Shown: positions 1 to 10,173 of the stretch, piece after piece
Position numbering within the stretch: the first letter of the stretch is position 1
Layout of the letters: every line of letters begins with the position of its first letter
Assembly: GCA_016709995.1 (NCBI GenBank)
Contig: JADJLQ010000001.1
Span: 3,010,001 to 3,074,000 of the forward strand
Direction: 5' to 3'
DNA length: 64,000 bases
DNA from: Saprospiraceae bacterium
GTDB taxonomy: Bacteria > Bacteroidota > Bacteroidia > Chitinophagales > Saprospiraceae
Notes under the pieces: model-generated
The model's database searches: none
The model's input: only the letters and a program-made list of their open reading frames with translations
What the model was told of the DNA's origin: nothing
Position numbers and translations under genes: made by a program

Positions 1-1
1 A

Positions 2-448
2 GATGTCACCCCTGAGCTCACCGACCTGGATATAGCACAAAGCTGTCGTGGATATGTACCTTCTATCATCTCTCATTATAAAGCAGGCTGGGTATATAAA
101 GATCCCGAAAGCCTGCCTACTCCAGTATGGCCTGGCAGAGTGGGTGACCAGGATCTCAGCAGAAAAATGCTCGAAGATCTATATGCCCCCTGGATCAAAC
201 TGGCACAAAGTGGTATCGGGGTGCATTGTGGCGAATGTGGTTGTTTTAATAAGACCCCTCATGAAGTATTCCTGGCATGGTTTACGGATGTGCTCGATAT
301 ACTCGGTACCCATGACATTGGTTTCGCCCTCTGGGAATTTAAAGGATCCTTTGGCCTCATCGATTCTGGACGCACTGATGTCGGGTACGAAGACTGGCAT
401 GGATACAAATTGGACAGAAAGTTATTGACGATGTTACAGAAAGCCTGA
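2..448 (+). CDS. C-terminal part of a GH5-like glycoside hydrolase (5' end outside window)
   Basis: The reading frame is open from base 2 to the TGA at 446-448, so the gene begins before the window. The visible 148 residues include GVHCGECGCF, where the Glu sits where GH5 enzymes carry the strand-7 nucleophile, and later FALWEFKGSFG, which resembles the strand-8 Trp segment, followed by DSGR and YEDWHGYKLDRKLL, typical of cellulase-family C-termini in Bacteroidota. The family assignment is from recalled motifs and the substrate (beta-glucan, mannan or other) cannot be told. An ATG at 140 in the same frame lies inside the domain and is not the start. Nothing else is seen before nadE except 138 bp of spacer. 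Confidence 0.7.
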   Translation, partial: DVTPELTDLDIAQSCRGYVPSIISHYKAGWVYKDPESLPTPVWPGRVGDQDLSRKMLEDLYAPWIKLAQSGIGVHCGECGCFNKTPHEVFLAWFTDVLDILGTHDIGFALWEFKGSFGLIDSGRTDVGYEDWHGYKLDRKLLTMLQKA

Positions 449-574
449 TGTTTGGGTAGACCTATTTTTTTTTATGGATGCATGGTAAAAAAACTGGTCA
501 TCACATCGCTAAAAAACTCGTCTGAATGACCTAAATAGCATTGAAGTAAACATATTCAATTCCCTCCATCATAG

Positions 575-582
575 TACCTTTG
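575..582 (+). promoter_or_regulatory. Bacteroidetes -7 box (TACCTTTG) of nadE
   Basis: TACCTTTG matches the TAnnTTTG -7 element used by the primary sigma factor of Bacteroidota. It ends only 4 nt before the nadE ATG, implying a leaderless or nearly leaderless transcript. No clear -33 TTTG partner is seen. Confidence 0.6.
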
Positions 583-586
583 ACTT

Positions 587-2260
587 ATGCAGATAAGTTT
601 AGCACAGATCAACTCCCACATTGGCAATTTTGAAGGTAATCTGGAGAAAATACTACATTATATTGAACTAGCCAGAAGCCAGGGATCCGATCTGGTGGTT
701 TTTCCAGAATTGGCCACCTGCGGCTATCCACCCAGAGATTTTTTAGAGTTTAGTGACTTTATCGCTCAATCTGAATCTGTCCTGGATCAAATACGACATG
801 CCGCCAGGGACATCGCTGTGCTGGTAGGCAGTCCGGCGATCAATCCTGTCAAAGAGGGTAAGGACCTGCACAATGCTGCCTTTTTTTTAGCTGATCAAAA
901 GATCTTATATCAACACAATAAAACCTTGCTCCCGACCTATGATATATTTGACGAATACAGGTACTTTGAGCCATCCCATGATTTTAAAGTGTTTGAGTTC
1001 AAAGGCTATCGCATCGCGCTGACCGTTTGCGAAGATCTCTGGAATCTGGAAAATGAAAATCCACTGTACACCGTATGTCCCCTGGACAAAATGATCGATC
1101 AGATACCGGATATCATCTTCAATATTTCAGCTTCGCCGTTTGCTTACGATCATGCCCAGGAAAGAATAGAGGTGGTGCGTGCTAACGTGCTGAAATACAA
1201 ACTGCCATTATTTTATTGCAATACGGTAGGCGCCCAGACCGATGTGGTTTTTGATGGAGGATCCCTGGTATTTAATGCAGATGGTACGCTCTATGACGAA
1301 TTGCCTTATTTTGAAGAATGCATCAGGACTTACGAAGTAAAATCCAATGAAACCATCCTTCGAACTGATGGTGGTCACCCCAGCAGAACAGGTGAGCAGC
1401 CTAAGGAAAAGTATAAACTCATGCATGATGCTATCCTCTTAGGCATCAGCGACTATTTTGGCAAGCTTGGATTTAAGCAGGCTATCCTGGGCCTCAGCGG
1501 CGGTATAGATTCTGCACTGACTTGTGCCCTGGCGGTACGGGCATTGGGCAAAGACAATGTGATGGGGCTGATGATGCCATCAAGATACAGCAGTAAAGGC
1601 AGTGTGGACGATGCCGTGGCCCTGGCCAGGAATCTCGGTATCCGATACGAAATCATAGAAATAGAACCTATGTTCGATCGATTTCTAGCGCAACTCGCTC
1701 CCATATTGCAAGACAGGCCTTTTAATGTGACTGAAGAAAATATCCAAGCCAGGATTCGAGGCACCCTACTCATGGCTGCCTCCAACAAGCTAGGACCCAT
1801 CCTCCTTAACACGACCAATAAAAGCGAGATGGCAGTGGGTTATGGCACTTTGTACGGCGACCTTTGCGGTGGATTGTCTGTACTCGGTGATGTCTACAAA
1901 ACCGAAGTCTACAATTTAGTAAAATACGTAAATGAAAGCGCCAGTGAGCCAGGCGGAGTGATCCCTCAAAATTCGATCACTAAACCACCTTCTGCTGAGC
2001 TCAGACCCGATCAAAAAGATTCTGACAGCCTGCCGCCCTATGATGCGCTCGATACTATATTATATCAATACATCGAAAAAAGAAAGGGACCCAATGAAAT
2101 CATCACCCTGGGTTACGACCCGGCACTCGTCAAACGGATCCTTCGGATGGTCAATATCAATGAGTTTAAACGAGAACAAACGGCCCCGGTCGTCCGCGTT
2201 TCCCCTAAAGCATTTGGAGCTGGACGGAGGATGCCTATTGTGGGGAAATATTTAAGTTGA
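587..2260 (+). CDS. nadE: Glutamine-dependent NAD+ synthetase
   Basis: This 557-aa cytoplasmic enzyme makes the last step of NAD synthesis: it amidates nicotinate adenine dinucleotide with ATP, using ammonia released from glutamine. The N-terminal nitrilase-type glutaminase domain shows the Glu-Lys-Cys triad: E41 in FPELATCGYPPRDFL, K112 in NKTLLPTYDIFDEYRYFEP and C148 in TVCEDLWN. The C-terminal synthetase domain carries the PP-loop LGLSGGIDSALT (SGGIDS at 304-309). Length is normal for the two-domain form. The ATG is chosen because it follows the TACCTTTG box by 4 nt and gives a normal N-terminus. It is convergent with the MFS gene downstream. Confidence 0.97.
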   Translation: MQISLAQINSHIGNFEGNLEKILHYIELARSQGSDLVVFPELATCGYPPRDFLEFSDFIAQSESVLDQIRHAARDIAVLVGSPAINPVKEGKDLHNAAFFLADQKILYQHNKTLLPTYDIFDEYRYFEPSHDFKVFEFKGYRIALTVCEDLWNLENENPLYTVCPLDKMIDQIPDIIFNISASPFAYDHAQERIEVVRANVLKYKLPLFYCNTVGAQTDVVFDGGSLVFNADGTLYDELPYFEECIRTYEVKSNETILRTDGGHPSRTGEQPKEKYKLMHDAILLGISDYFGKLGFKQAILGLSGGIDSALTCALAVRALGKDNVMGLMMPSRYSSKGSVDDAVALARNLGIRYEIIEIEPMFDRFLAQLAPILQDRPFNVTEENIQARIRGTLLMAASNKLGPILLNTTNKSEMAVGYGTLYGDLCGGLSVLGDVYKTEVYNLVKYVNESASEPGGVIPQNSITKPPSAELRPDQKDSDSLPPYDALDTILYQYIEKRKGPNEIITLGYDPALVKRILRMVNINEFKREQTAPVVRVSPKAFGAGRRMPIVGKYLS

Positions 2261-2269
2261 GGGTTTTAC

Positions 2270-2307
2270 CAATGTCGAGCATGCGGAAGGAGTTTTACTC
2301 GACATTG
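2270..2307. terminator. Hairpin between convergent nadE and MFS gene
   Basis: A perfect 10-bp inverted repeat (CAATGTCGAG at 2270-2279 and CTCGACATTG at 2298-2307, loop 18 nt) lies in the 57-bp gap between two convergent genes. It could end transcription from both sides, but there is no U-tract, so the terminator call is tentative. Confidence 0.4.
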
Positions 2308-2317
2308 TACTTTGGAG

Positions 2318-3523
2318 TCAAGGTTTCCCCAGCGTCCTATAAGCCATCAAAGTGCTCAATACAATAAAGATCGATCCAAGCAAAAATGCAGATCCCGGCA
2401 AATGGATCGGTGCTGTATCTCTGGTGAAATAATAAAAAATACCGGTCATCAACGGAGGGCCGATGATGGTCGTCACACTCATGAGACTGGTCAAAGCTCC
2501 CTGGAGTTCACCCTGGGCATTACGGGGTATCTGGCCGGTGATGATGCCTTGCAATGCAGGGCCCGCTATCCCACCCAGGCAATAAGGGATAGAAAATAAA
2601 AACATCATCCATCCTTTGGTAGCAAAAGCAAACAACAGCAGTCCTAAAGCATAAAAAGCAAATCCCAGGTATAGACTTTTTTTCTGCCCTAGTTTTGGGA
2701 TCGTATAGCGTATCAGTACAGCTTGTACTAAGGCTACCAGGATACCGACAAAACCCAATGAATATCCTACTGTCTGTTCATTCCAGCCAAAAGTGTGCAT
2801 ATTAAAAAATGTCCAGGTGCTCTGGACAGAGTGTGCCGCCAGGTAAATTAAGATCAATGAACCCACTAATCCAAAGACTGTCGGATATTTTTTTAATTGC
2901 AGGAGGCTGCCAACCGGGTTCGCCCGCTTCCAGTCAAAAGGTCTACGATGCTCTTCGTCCAATGATTCGGGCAGAATAAAATAACCATACATCCAATTGA
3001 TAAAAGTGAGACCTGCTGATACTAAAAACGGTACCCTGGGCCCTATCTGCCCAAGGATGCCTCCCAATGTAGGCCCTATGATGAATCCGAGACCAAAGGC
3101 GGCTCCCAACATTCCAAAATTTTGGGATCGGTTTTCGTCTGTACTCACATCTGCGATGTAAGCACTGGCAGTGGTAAAACTGGCTCCCATCACACCGGCC
3201 AATAATCTCCCAACAAAAAGCCAGGCAATGGTCGGAGCCCAGGCTGCCAATAAATAGTCCAGACCAAACCCAAACAACGATATCAACAGGATTTTTCTGC
3301 GCCCATATTGATCACTTAAAGCACCCAGGATAGGTGAAAAAACAAACTGCATGATCGCAAAGGAAAACATCAGCATGCCGCCATACTTACTTGCATCGGA
3401 GATCGTTCCGCCGGTCATACTGGTGATCAGACGAGGTATCACCGGGATGATGATGCCAAATCCGATGACATCTATCAGGATGGTAAAGAATATAAATCCA
3501 ATGGCTGCTTTCCGGGTTTTCAT
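2318..3523 (-). CDS. MFS transporter of the TCR/Tet family
   Basis: A 401-aa inner-membrane protein with the usual 12-helix MFS layout. The loop 2-3 motif GALSDQYGRRKILL and the helix-5 motif GLGFIIGPTLGG match the drug:H+ antiporter (TetA-like) group, and length agrees. The substrate cannot be inferred: Tet-family members in Bacteroidota are often annotated from similarity only, and no tetR-type repressor is adjacent. The start ATG gives a natural N-terminus leading straight into helix 1 (MKTRKAAIGFIFFTILIDV). It runs convergently to nadE and has no frameshift. Confidence 0.9.
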   Translation of the reverse strand: MKTRKAAIGFIFFTILIDVIGFGIIIPVIPRLITSMTGGTISDASKYGGMLMFSFAIMQFVFSPILGALSDQYGRRKILLISLFGFGLDYLLAAWAPTIAWLFVGRLLAGVMGASFTTASAYIADVSTDENRSQNFGMLGAAFGLGFIIGPTLGGILGQIGPRVPFLVSAGLTFINWMYGYFILPESLDEEHRRPFDWKRANPVGSLLQLKKYPTVFGLVGSLILIYLAAHSVQSTWTFFNMHTFGWNEQTVGYSLGFVGILVALVQAVLIRYTIPKLGQKKSLYLGFAFYALGLLLFAFATKGWMMFLFSIPYCLGGIAGPALQGIITGQIPRNAQGELQGALTSLMSVTTIIGPPLMTGIFYYFTRDTAPIHLPGSAFLLGSIFIVLSTLMAYRTLGKP

Positions 3524-3551
3524 ATAAGGAAAGCCGCGAAAATAGATCTAA

Positions 3552-3716
3552 TTATTCAGATTTGAAGACTGCATTAGTTGAAACAGGAGGGTTTGAAATA
3601 GTCTCTATCGAAGCTGTATCGATTGGATGTGTTGCATTTACTTTGGCTCCCAGGACCATCAACCAGGTAGTACCAGTTAACACGATGATCAGAAATACCA
3701 ATTTGAAAGTTTTCAT
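3552..3716 (-). CDS. Small secreted or membrane-anchored protein, 54 aa
   Basis: A short ORF in the gap upstream of the MFS gene. It begins with MKTFKLVFLIIVLTGTTWLM, a strongly hydrophobic signal or anchor segment after two lysines, then GAKVNATHP and a Ser/Thr-rich tail ending FKSE. The layout (basic N-terminus, one helix, short polar tail) is protein-like and the ORF fills the spacer neatly, but I recognise no family. It could be co-transcribed with the MFS gene, whose ATG lies 28 bp beyond its stop. Coding status is uncertain. Confidence 0.45.
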   Translation of the reverse strand: MKTFKLVFLIIVLTGTTWLMVLGAKVNATHPIDTASIETISNPPVSTNAVFKSE

Positions 3717-3883
3717 TTTTTAATTTAATTATATAGCAAAGATCTATGCGTAACCTAGTACTGTAAAATCTACACGACTGACTGAAGAAAAAATCCGACC
3801 AAGGGGTCGGTATTTAGTGATTAATCATTGATTTAGAGAGACCTAAGGGCCTTAAACTCAGTCAAAAAGTCTACTTTTAACCT

Positions 3884-5001
3884 GTGAGTAGGTATTTCCA
3901 TGGTTGGTGGTTGGTTTTGCTAGCCTTATCGGCAAGAGCGCAAGGCAATCTGATACCTAATCCTGGCTTTGAAGATCATATCAGCTGCCCTTCACATTTG
4001 AGTGAGTTTAATGGAGTGATCAAAGACTGGTTTACACCTACGACAGGCACTCCCAATTTTTATCATGCTTGTGCTGCCAGTCCAGAAGTCGGAGTCCCTC
4101 AGAATTATTTTGGACATAAAGCAGCTTATAAAGGTTCAGCATATGTGGGTATCATGACCAGCAATGCTTTTAGAGAATATATCACAGTCCAGCTATCCTC
4201 CACCCTGATAAAAGGCAGGCGATACCATCTCAGCTTCTATACCTCGATTATTCGACAAAATCGATGTAAATCCACCGGGTTAGATTTGCTATTCCTCCTT
4301 CTTTACATGGCATGGTAGATTATCCAGACGAAAAATGGCAATATTCTGAGTTTTGTTACACCGCTGTCGGTGGAGAGAAGTATCTGACTTTTGGAGATTT
4401 CACTTACCCGGAAGCTCATCACAATTGTCTTGATGGTGATATCTCCTATTATTTTATGGATGAAGTTTCACTGACAGCTGTGGAAGACCCTTCAACAATT
4501 GAAGTGCAATACCCCGTTTGTGATAAATCATTTCCATTTGTATTAGACGGAACCGATATAGTTCAAAACCAAACTCTGATAGACACTACTTCCTGGTTAT
4601 GGGATGGGGTCATAAACAACAGCAGCAGATTGATAGAAAAAGAAGGCTTTTATAAACTCGTTTTTGACCGGACCAATTGTGTGAGGTCTGAGTATAACAT
4701 CAATATCAAAGATTCAAATTGTAGTTATTCACTCTTTTTACCTAATATATTTACTCCCAATAATGATGGTTATAACGATGATTTTTCAATGCATTCAACA
4801 GGAGTGGCTTTTAATAAAATATCAATATTTAACAGGATAGGCCAGGTAGTATTTGAATCAAATGATCCGAATTTCCGTTGGGATGGACAGCTGCACAGAA
4901 AGGACCTCAGTGATGGTGTATACGTATATCTTATTACAGGTCAGGCAATATCTTCAGGGCGGATAATTCAAAAATCAGGATCCGTGACCCTGATTAGATA
5001 A
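3884..5001 (+). CDS. Gliding-motility/T9SS C-terminal-domain surface protein, frameshifted
   Basis: Two overlapping frames form one protein of about 370 aa. The first (3884-4318) starts at GTG with the signal peptide MSRYFHGWWLVLLALSARAQ and then NLIPNPGFEDHISCP, a typical start of secreted Bacteroidota proteins with a jelly-roll domain. The second (from about 4270) reads FAIPPSLHGMVDYPDEKWQ and ends with the gliding-motility C-terminal domain (FLPNIFTPNNDGYNDDF, then SIFNRIGQVVFES and FRWDG), the type B sorting signal for type IX secretion. The shift lies around 4270-4300, between CKSTGL and FAIPP, and needs a net 1-base change. Function beyond surface display or secretion is unknown. Confidence 0.75.
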
Positions 5002-5172
5002 ATACAAAATCAATAAATCGGGAGTATCTTCAGCTGAAATTAAAAATCATTTCATTTATTACAATTTTTGACAATAAATGGAAGTTTTAAGCAAAATTAA
5101 ATCTGTCCAGTGAATGTGATCAAGGTGATTTATAACTTGTCTATTTGCCCGGACAATACTTAAACTAAGCTT

Positions 5173-6870
5173 ATGAATTCAATGTATATGATTCACCGAA
5201 AAATAGTTTTATTTACCCTGCTAGGATTTTTTCTGCTATTATTGGCACTAATTCTTTACAGGCCCAGGGTACTTATACCAACCCGATTCTATCAGGGTTT
5301 TATCCTGACCCGAGTATCATCCGGGTAGCCGAAGACTATTACCTGGTGACTTCTTCCTTTGCCTATTTTCCCGGGCTACCCATATTCCATAGCAAGGACC
5401 TGGTGAGCTGGCATCAGATTGGATATGCCATGGATCGCAAAGAGCAGTTGGATCTCACCGGAGCCGGCGTCTCAAGAGGATTATTTGCCCCAGCAATTTC
5501 CTACCATGATGGTCTATATTATATCACTTGTACCTTAGTGGACAAAGGCGGCAATTTTATTATTACAGCCAAAGATCCCAAAGGACCCTGGAGCAATCCC
5601 ACCTACCTGCCTCAGGTCAATGGCATAGATCCATCATTGTATTTTGAAGATGATCAGGCTTATATTTTGTACAATAGTATTCCTCCGGACAATGTCTCGC
5701 TATATAATGGTCATAGGACTATCAGAATGTACCCGCTCGACAAGGATAGCCTTAAGACTAAAGAGCAAGAGATAATTTTGATCAATGGCGGAACAGACCT
5801 CAGTAAGCAACCAGTATGGATAGAAGCACCCCATGTGCTTAAAAAAGATGGTTGGTATTATCTCTATTGTGCTGAGGGTGGAACCGGGTATAATCACAGC
5901 GAGGTGGTTTTCAGATCAAAATCACTCACGGGACCTTATCTATCTTATCCAAACAACCCTATCCTAACACAGCGGGATCTGGATCCGGCGAGAAAAGATC
6001 CGGTCACTTCTACCGGTCATGCACAATTGGTGGAAACTGCTGCCGGTGAATGGTATGCCGTATTCCTCGGTTGCAGGCCCTACGATGATGGGCATTACAA
6101 TACAGGTCGAGAAACTTTTATGACCCCGGTTCAATGGATAGATGGATGGCCAATCATCAATCCTGGTTTTAAAACAATCCAGTCTCAATACCCGTGGCCC
6201 AAAATAGACGGTCCTAATTTTACCTCCAGGATCAACGAGTTTGCCACCAATCAATTATTTTTTGACCACTTTGACGGTACTGAACTCAACAAACGATATA
6301 CCTTTCTACGAACTCCAACCAAAAAGTTTTACCGGGTAAAAAAAAGCAAATTGACTTTAGAGCTCGATTCAAATACCTGTAGTGGAAAAAACCCTATTGC
6401 CATGGTAGCCGATCGACAGAATCACTTATCCGGGTATGTTACGACCCGCATGCAATTTCAAACACTTGCTGCTAATGAACAAGCTGGACTGATCGTATTC
6501 CAGAATGAGAATCATTATTATTTTATGTGCAAGTCAGCGGACAATGCCAGGCCTGTAGTACAACTGTATAAAGGCCCGGGCAATGATCGAAAAGCCGACG
6601 GTCCTACACTCCTTACCTCTATCCCTTTACGAAAAAAAAAATAGTGCCATCATCTTTAAAATAGAAGTCAATGACCAGGGATACAATTTTTATTATTCTG
6701 TCAAAAAAGGTGAATGGCTATTGCTGAGATCAGATATGGATCGAACTTTTTTAAGCACAGAAACCGCTGGTGGTTTTGTAGGATGTATGTACGGAATGTA
6801 TGCCACCTCCAATGGAACCCACACCGTAAATACGGCCCGGTACGATTGGTTTGAACACAATGGTCAGTAG
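5173..6870 (+). CDS. GH43 family glycosidase (beta-xylosidase/arabinofuranosidase type), two frameshifts
   Basis: A secreted five-bladed-propeller enzyme with a C-terminal concanavalin-like domain. ATG 5173 (or 5188) opens a signal peptide, but the mature part LQAQGTYTNPILSGFYPDPS is in another frame, so a shift lies near the T6 run around 5228-5255. YPDPSIIRVAEDYYLVTSS is the GH43 hallmark with the catalytic Asp; ETFMTPVQWIDGWP marks the start of the linker to the second domain. A second shift falls in the A10 run at 6632-6641; the last part (to 6870) continues in frame 1 with VNDQGYNFYYSVKKGEW and ends TARYDWFEHNGQ. Family assignment is firm, substrate is not. Both breaks sit at or near homopolymers and may be sequencing errors. 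Confidence 0.85.
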
Positions 6871-6884
6871 GGGTTTCAGGCCCA

Positions 6885-9313
6885 TCAACGATGATCCTCT
6901 GCATCGACAGGCTTTTCTTTTTTCTTAAATAGTCTTTCTAAAAAGCCCCCAATACCGCCCCCATCTTTCCTTCGCTCCCGTTTGCGATTTTTAATATTAT
7001 TGATAGTATCCACCCGATGGCGGGAGACCGGCACCGTCATCATACTGTCAGCCGGAGCCAGATTATCAGCGACAAGTGTCTCGTCGTATTCTTCTTCAAT
7101 ATAATAAGGACAGCCCAGCATGCTCATCGCCTCATCAGACAATGCGGGAAAACTTCCTCCCTGAAATTTTTTCAAACTTTTATTGGCATTCATTTTTTGT
7201 AAAAAACTGCCGCAGATCGGCAGTGCCATATAAGAGCCTTGACCCAGATCCAGTGATCTAAATCGTATCGTAGGCATCTCTCCTCCTACCCAGGCACCAA
7301 AAGATAGTTTTGGAGTGAAACCTATCAGCCAGCCGTCGCTTTGATTTTGAGTGGTACCTGTTTTTGCACCCACTTCTGATCCAATAGAATATGCACTTTT
7401 GAGGCTTCTGGCAGTGCCGGATTCGGCCACTGATTTAAGCATCTGCGTCATAAGTTGCGCATTGACTTCGGAAAGTATATTCTCTGCCGGAGGCAGGTCT
7501 TTTTCAAAATCCACGATGACTTCCCCCTTATTGTTCTCAATCTTGCGGAGGTAGTACGGCTTGTTTTTCATACCCTTATTGGGAAATACGCTAAAAGCCT
7601 GTACCATTTCCATCAAAGAAATATCCGCTGTGCCAAGGGCCAAAGAAGGTACTGAAGGAAGTGAAGATTGTATGCCTAGCCTTTTGGCCATGTCGATCAC
7701 AGGCTTGGACCCTAATTGGATGATAGCGTCTACTGCGGCGCAATTGACGGAGTGCACCAGGGTGCCTTCCATAGAGTACAAGCCACCATAAGTATTGTCC
7801 GAATTCTGTGGCTCCCAATTATCATATTGACTATAGACGATATGGTCATTGGAAAAATAATCACAGGGAGTATACCCTTCTTCGAGCGCAGCAGCCATCA
7901 CGATCGGCTTAAAAGTGGAACCTACCTGGCGCTTTGATCGGACATGATCATATTTGAAGTGGGCATAATCTACACCTCCTACCCAGGCTTTGATTTTTCC
8001 ACTACTTTGTTCCATCGCTACAAAACCTGCATTGAGTATTTTGATATAATATTTTAAAGAATCCAGGGGTGTCATCAAAGTGTCTTTTTCTCCGGCATGG
8101 GTAAAAATGGTCATCGGCCTTTTTTGTTTAAAAGCGGACTCTATCTCCACCTCTGTACTACCTTCTTTTTTCATACCGATATATCTTTCTGTTTTCGGGA
8201 TGAGATCTGAGACAAAGGAAGCTTGCTCCCAGGGATCTTTTTCTTCCAATGCCTGTCAAAATCGGTCTGTAGTTTAGTCATTCGTTCATGCACAGCGTCT
8301 TCAGCCAGTCGCTGCATTTGTGCATCCAGTGTCGTATATATTTTCAGTCCGTCCGTGTACAAGTTATATGGCTGACCTTGAGGTGTCTGGTAATCTTTGA
8401 GCAAGCGATTGAGATCAAGTCTGATTTGTTCGCGTATATAAGTGCCGAGGCCTACCGTATGTCCTTCTTTTTTGTATTGCAACCTGATAGGCAGCTTGAT
8501 GAGGGAGTCGTAAGCTGCTGTAGAAATAAACTCACTTTTGACCATTTGACCCAAAACAATATTTCTTCTTTCAGTGGCCTTCTCTTCATTTCTGAGAGGA
8601 CTGTACACTCCTGTAGCTTTGAGCATACCTACGAGTACTGCCGCCTCTTCAATATTGATATCCTCCGGGTCCGAATTGAACAATTGTTTACAAGCTACAT
8701 CGATACCAAAGATGCTATTGCCAAAAGGCACTGTATTGAGATACCAGGTGAGTATTTCTTCCTTATTATAGGTTCGCTCTAACCGAAGAGCGATCATCAT
8801 CTCTGTAATTTTATTGATCGGAGTAGTACATATCCAATAATCTTTTCGGGGATAGAGGTTTTTGGCCAACTGTTGACTGATCGTACTTCCTCCACCTGAA
8901 GATTGGTCCGAAAGGAGTATTGACTTGAAGAGCACCCTGGCCCAACTACGAATATCGATGCCATGATGTTGGTAGAATCTTTGGTCTTCCGTCGCGATCA
9001 GCGCCTGGATGATATGAGGCGATATAGAGTTGTAATTGACATTGGTCCGGTTTTCAATAAAATATTTTCCAAAAGATTTGCCATTGTCATCCAATAGTAC
9101 TGAAGATACCGGGTTTTTGATGCTCTTGATTTCTGCGATAGACGGCAGAGATCCAAACACACCCAACCTGACCATGCCAGTGAAAATAAAAATAAAAAAT
9201 AAAGCCAGGATCAGGATCAGGGACCCCACCCTAAAAATCTTCTCAACAGTGCCTAGCCCTTTATAACTCGAGGCTATCAATCTTGGAATAAAAGCTGTCG
9301 ATTTAAATATCAT
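6885..9313 (-). CDS. mrcA: Class A penicillin-binding protein (transglycosylase/transpeptidase), frameshifted
   Basis: About 800 aa, split into 8171-9313 (N-terminal part) and 6885-8249 (C-terminal part). The first has one membrane helix (SLILILALFFIFIFTGM) and the GT51 glycosyltransferase with EDQRFYQHHGID and GGSTISQQLAKNLYP. The second is the transpeptidase with SxxK in GSTFKPIVMAA and KTG in AKTGTTQNQSDGW. It polymerises and cross-links peptidoglycan in the periplasm. The frames join if one base is added to the A-run of GGAAGAAAAAGATCC (near 8238-8246), giving HWKKKDPWEQ. Since the protein is normally important for growth, a consensus error is more likely than real loss. The C-terminal tail is basic (RKRERRKDGGG). 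Confidence 0.88.
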
Positions 9314-9350
9314 GTACTCTGTAAAAAGTAAAATTGAACGAGTTTAGTAT

Positions 9351-10085
9351 TTATGCTGTCAATATTTCTTCCAGGATATGCGGAGATTCTAATCCGTTAA
9401 AGTGGCCCAGATGAAACTTATAATAGTCCAACAAACCATACAAAAGATCCTTTCTGTCTTGTTTGCTACTCTCCAAAGGTGCAGTCCAGACGCCGGCATC
9501 ATGATGCTCCATCAGTATACTGAGCAATCTGGTGCAAGCTGCATTGAGCGCATCGCGATGATAAGGCTCATGGTCAATAAACCTACCTTCACGCAGGTCA
9601 AAATATTGCCCAACGAGCACATGAGGCTTCAGCGGATAGATACCCAAATACCTGGTCAGACCCAATAAAAAGTATAGAGGAATCCAGGTGACTTTCATTG
9701 GCGGATCATCAGTGTGGTCCAGGCAGGTCACCACCCAATCATACATCTCCTGGTCAAAATCATTGTCCTGGATACATTTCCTCAATAGCTCCAGCATGAA
9801 TACTCCTACGGCCGTGCGTTGCATCTCAAAAGGCAAAGTCTGGTAGATTTTGGCATACCGGGCTTCTTTAATCCTATGGATAGATTTGTGTTCATTAAAA
9901 TAAGTTACTATGTCTAATTGATTCATGATCTGAAACATACCAGCTTTGCCGTGATTACCATTGACTCCGCCCATGATAAAAGACTGCAACCCATGGTCAC
10001 GGGTCAGTATCTGGGATATGATGCTGGTCTCACCATATTTATTTGTTTTGAGTACGATACCTTCGATCTGAATCAAAGAGGACAT
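9351..10085 (-). CDS. recO: DNA repair protein RecO
   Basis: A 244-aa cytoplasmic recombination mediator that, with RecR, loads RecA on SSB-coated single strands. The N-terminal OB-fold begins IEGIVLKTNKYGETSIISQIL and continues GLQSFIMGGV, characteristic of RecO; the rest is helical, with VFMLELLRKCIQDNDFD. The four-Cys zinc motif of many RecO proteins is absent, which is common in this phylum. The ATG is supported by a TAATTTTG -7 box on the minus strand (10098-10091), 5 nt upstream. The divergent Kelch gene starts 88 bp away. Confidence 0.9.
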   Translation of the reverse strand: MSSLIQIEGIVLKTNKYGETSIISQILTRDHGLQSFIMGGVNGNHGKAGMFQIMNQLDIVTYFNEHKSIHRIKEARYAKIYQTLPFEMQRTAVGVFMLELLRKCIQDNDFDQEMYDWVVTCLDHTDDPPMKVTWIPLYFLLGLTRYLGIYPLKPHVLVGQYFDLREGRFIDHEPYHRDALNAACTRLLSILMEHHDAGVWTAPLESSKQDRKDLLYGLLDYYKFHLGHFNGLESPHILEEILTA

Positions 10086-10090
10086 GGGGT

Positions 10091-10098
10091 CAAAATTA
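10091..10098 (-). promoter_or_regulatory. Bacteroidetes -7 box (TAATTTTG) of recO
   Basis: Reading the minus strand, TAATTTTG ends 5 nt before the recO ATG and fits TAnnTTTG, again implying a nearly leaderless transcript. Confidence 0.45.
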
Positions 10099-10159
10099 AA
10101 GGAATGATTTATAAAAACATATTAAATAAAATAATAATATCAAAATGGTGTGATATTCC

Positions 10160-10167
10160 TACCTTTG
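10160..10167 (+). promoter_or_regulatory. Bacteroidetes -7 box (TACCTTTG) of the Kelch lipoprotein gene
   Basis: TACCTTTG ends 6 nt before ATG 10174. It rules out the in-frame upstream ATG at 10150, which would lie before the promoter. Confidence 0.6.
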
Positions 10168-10173
10168 CGGCTT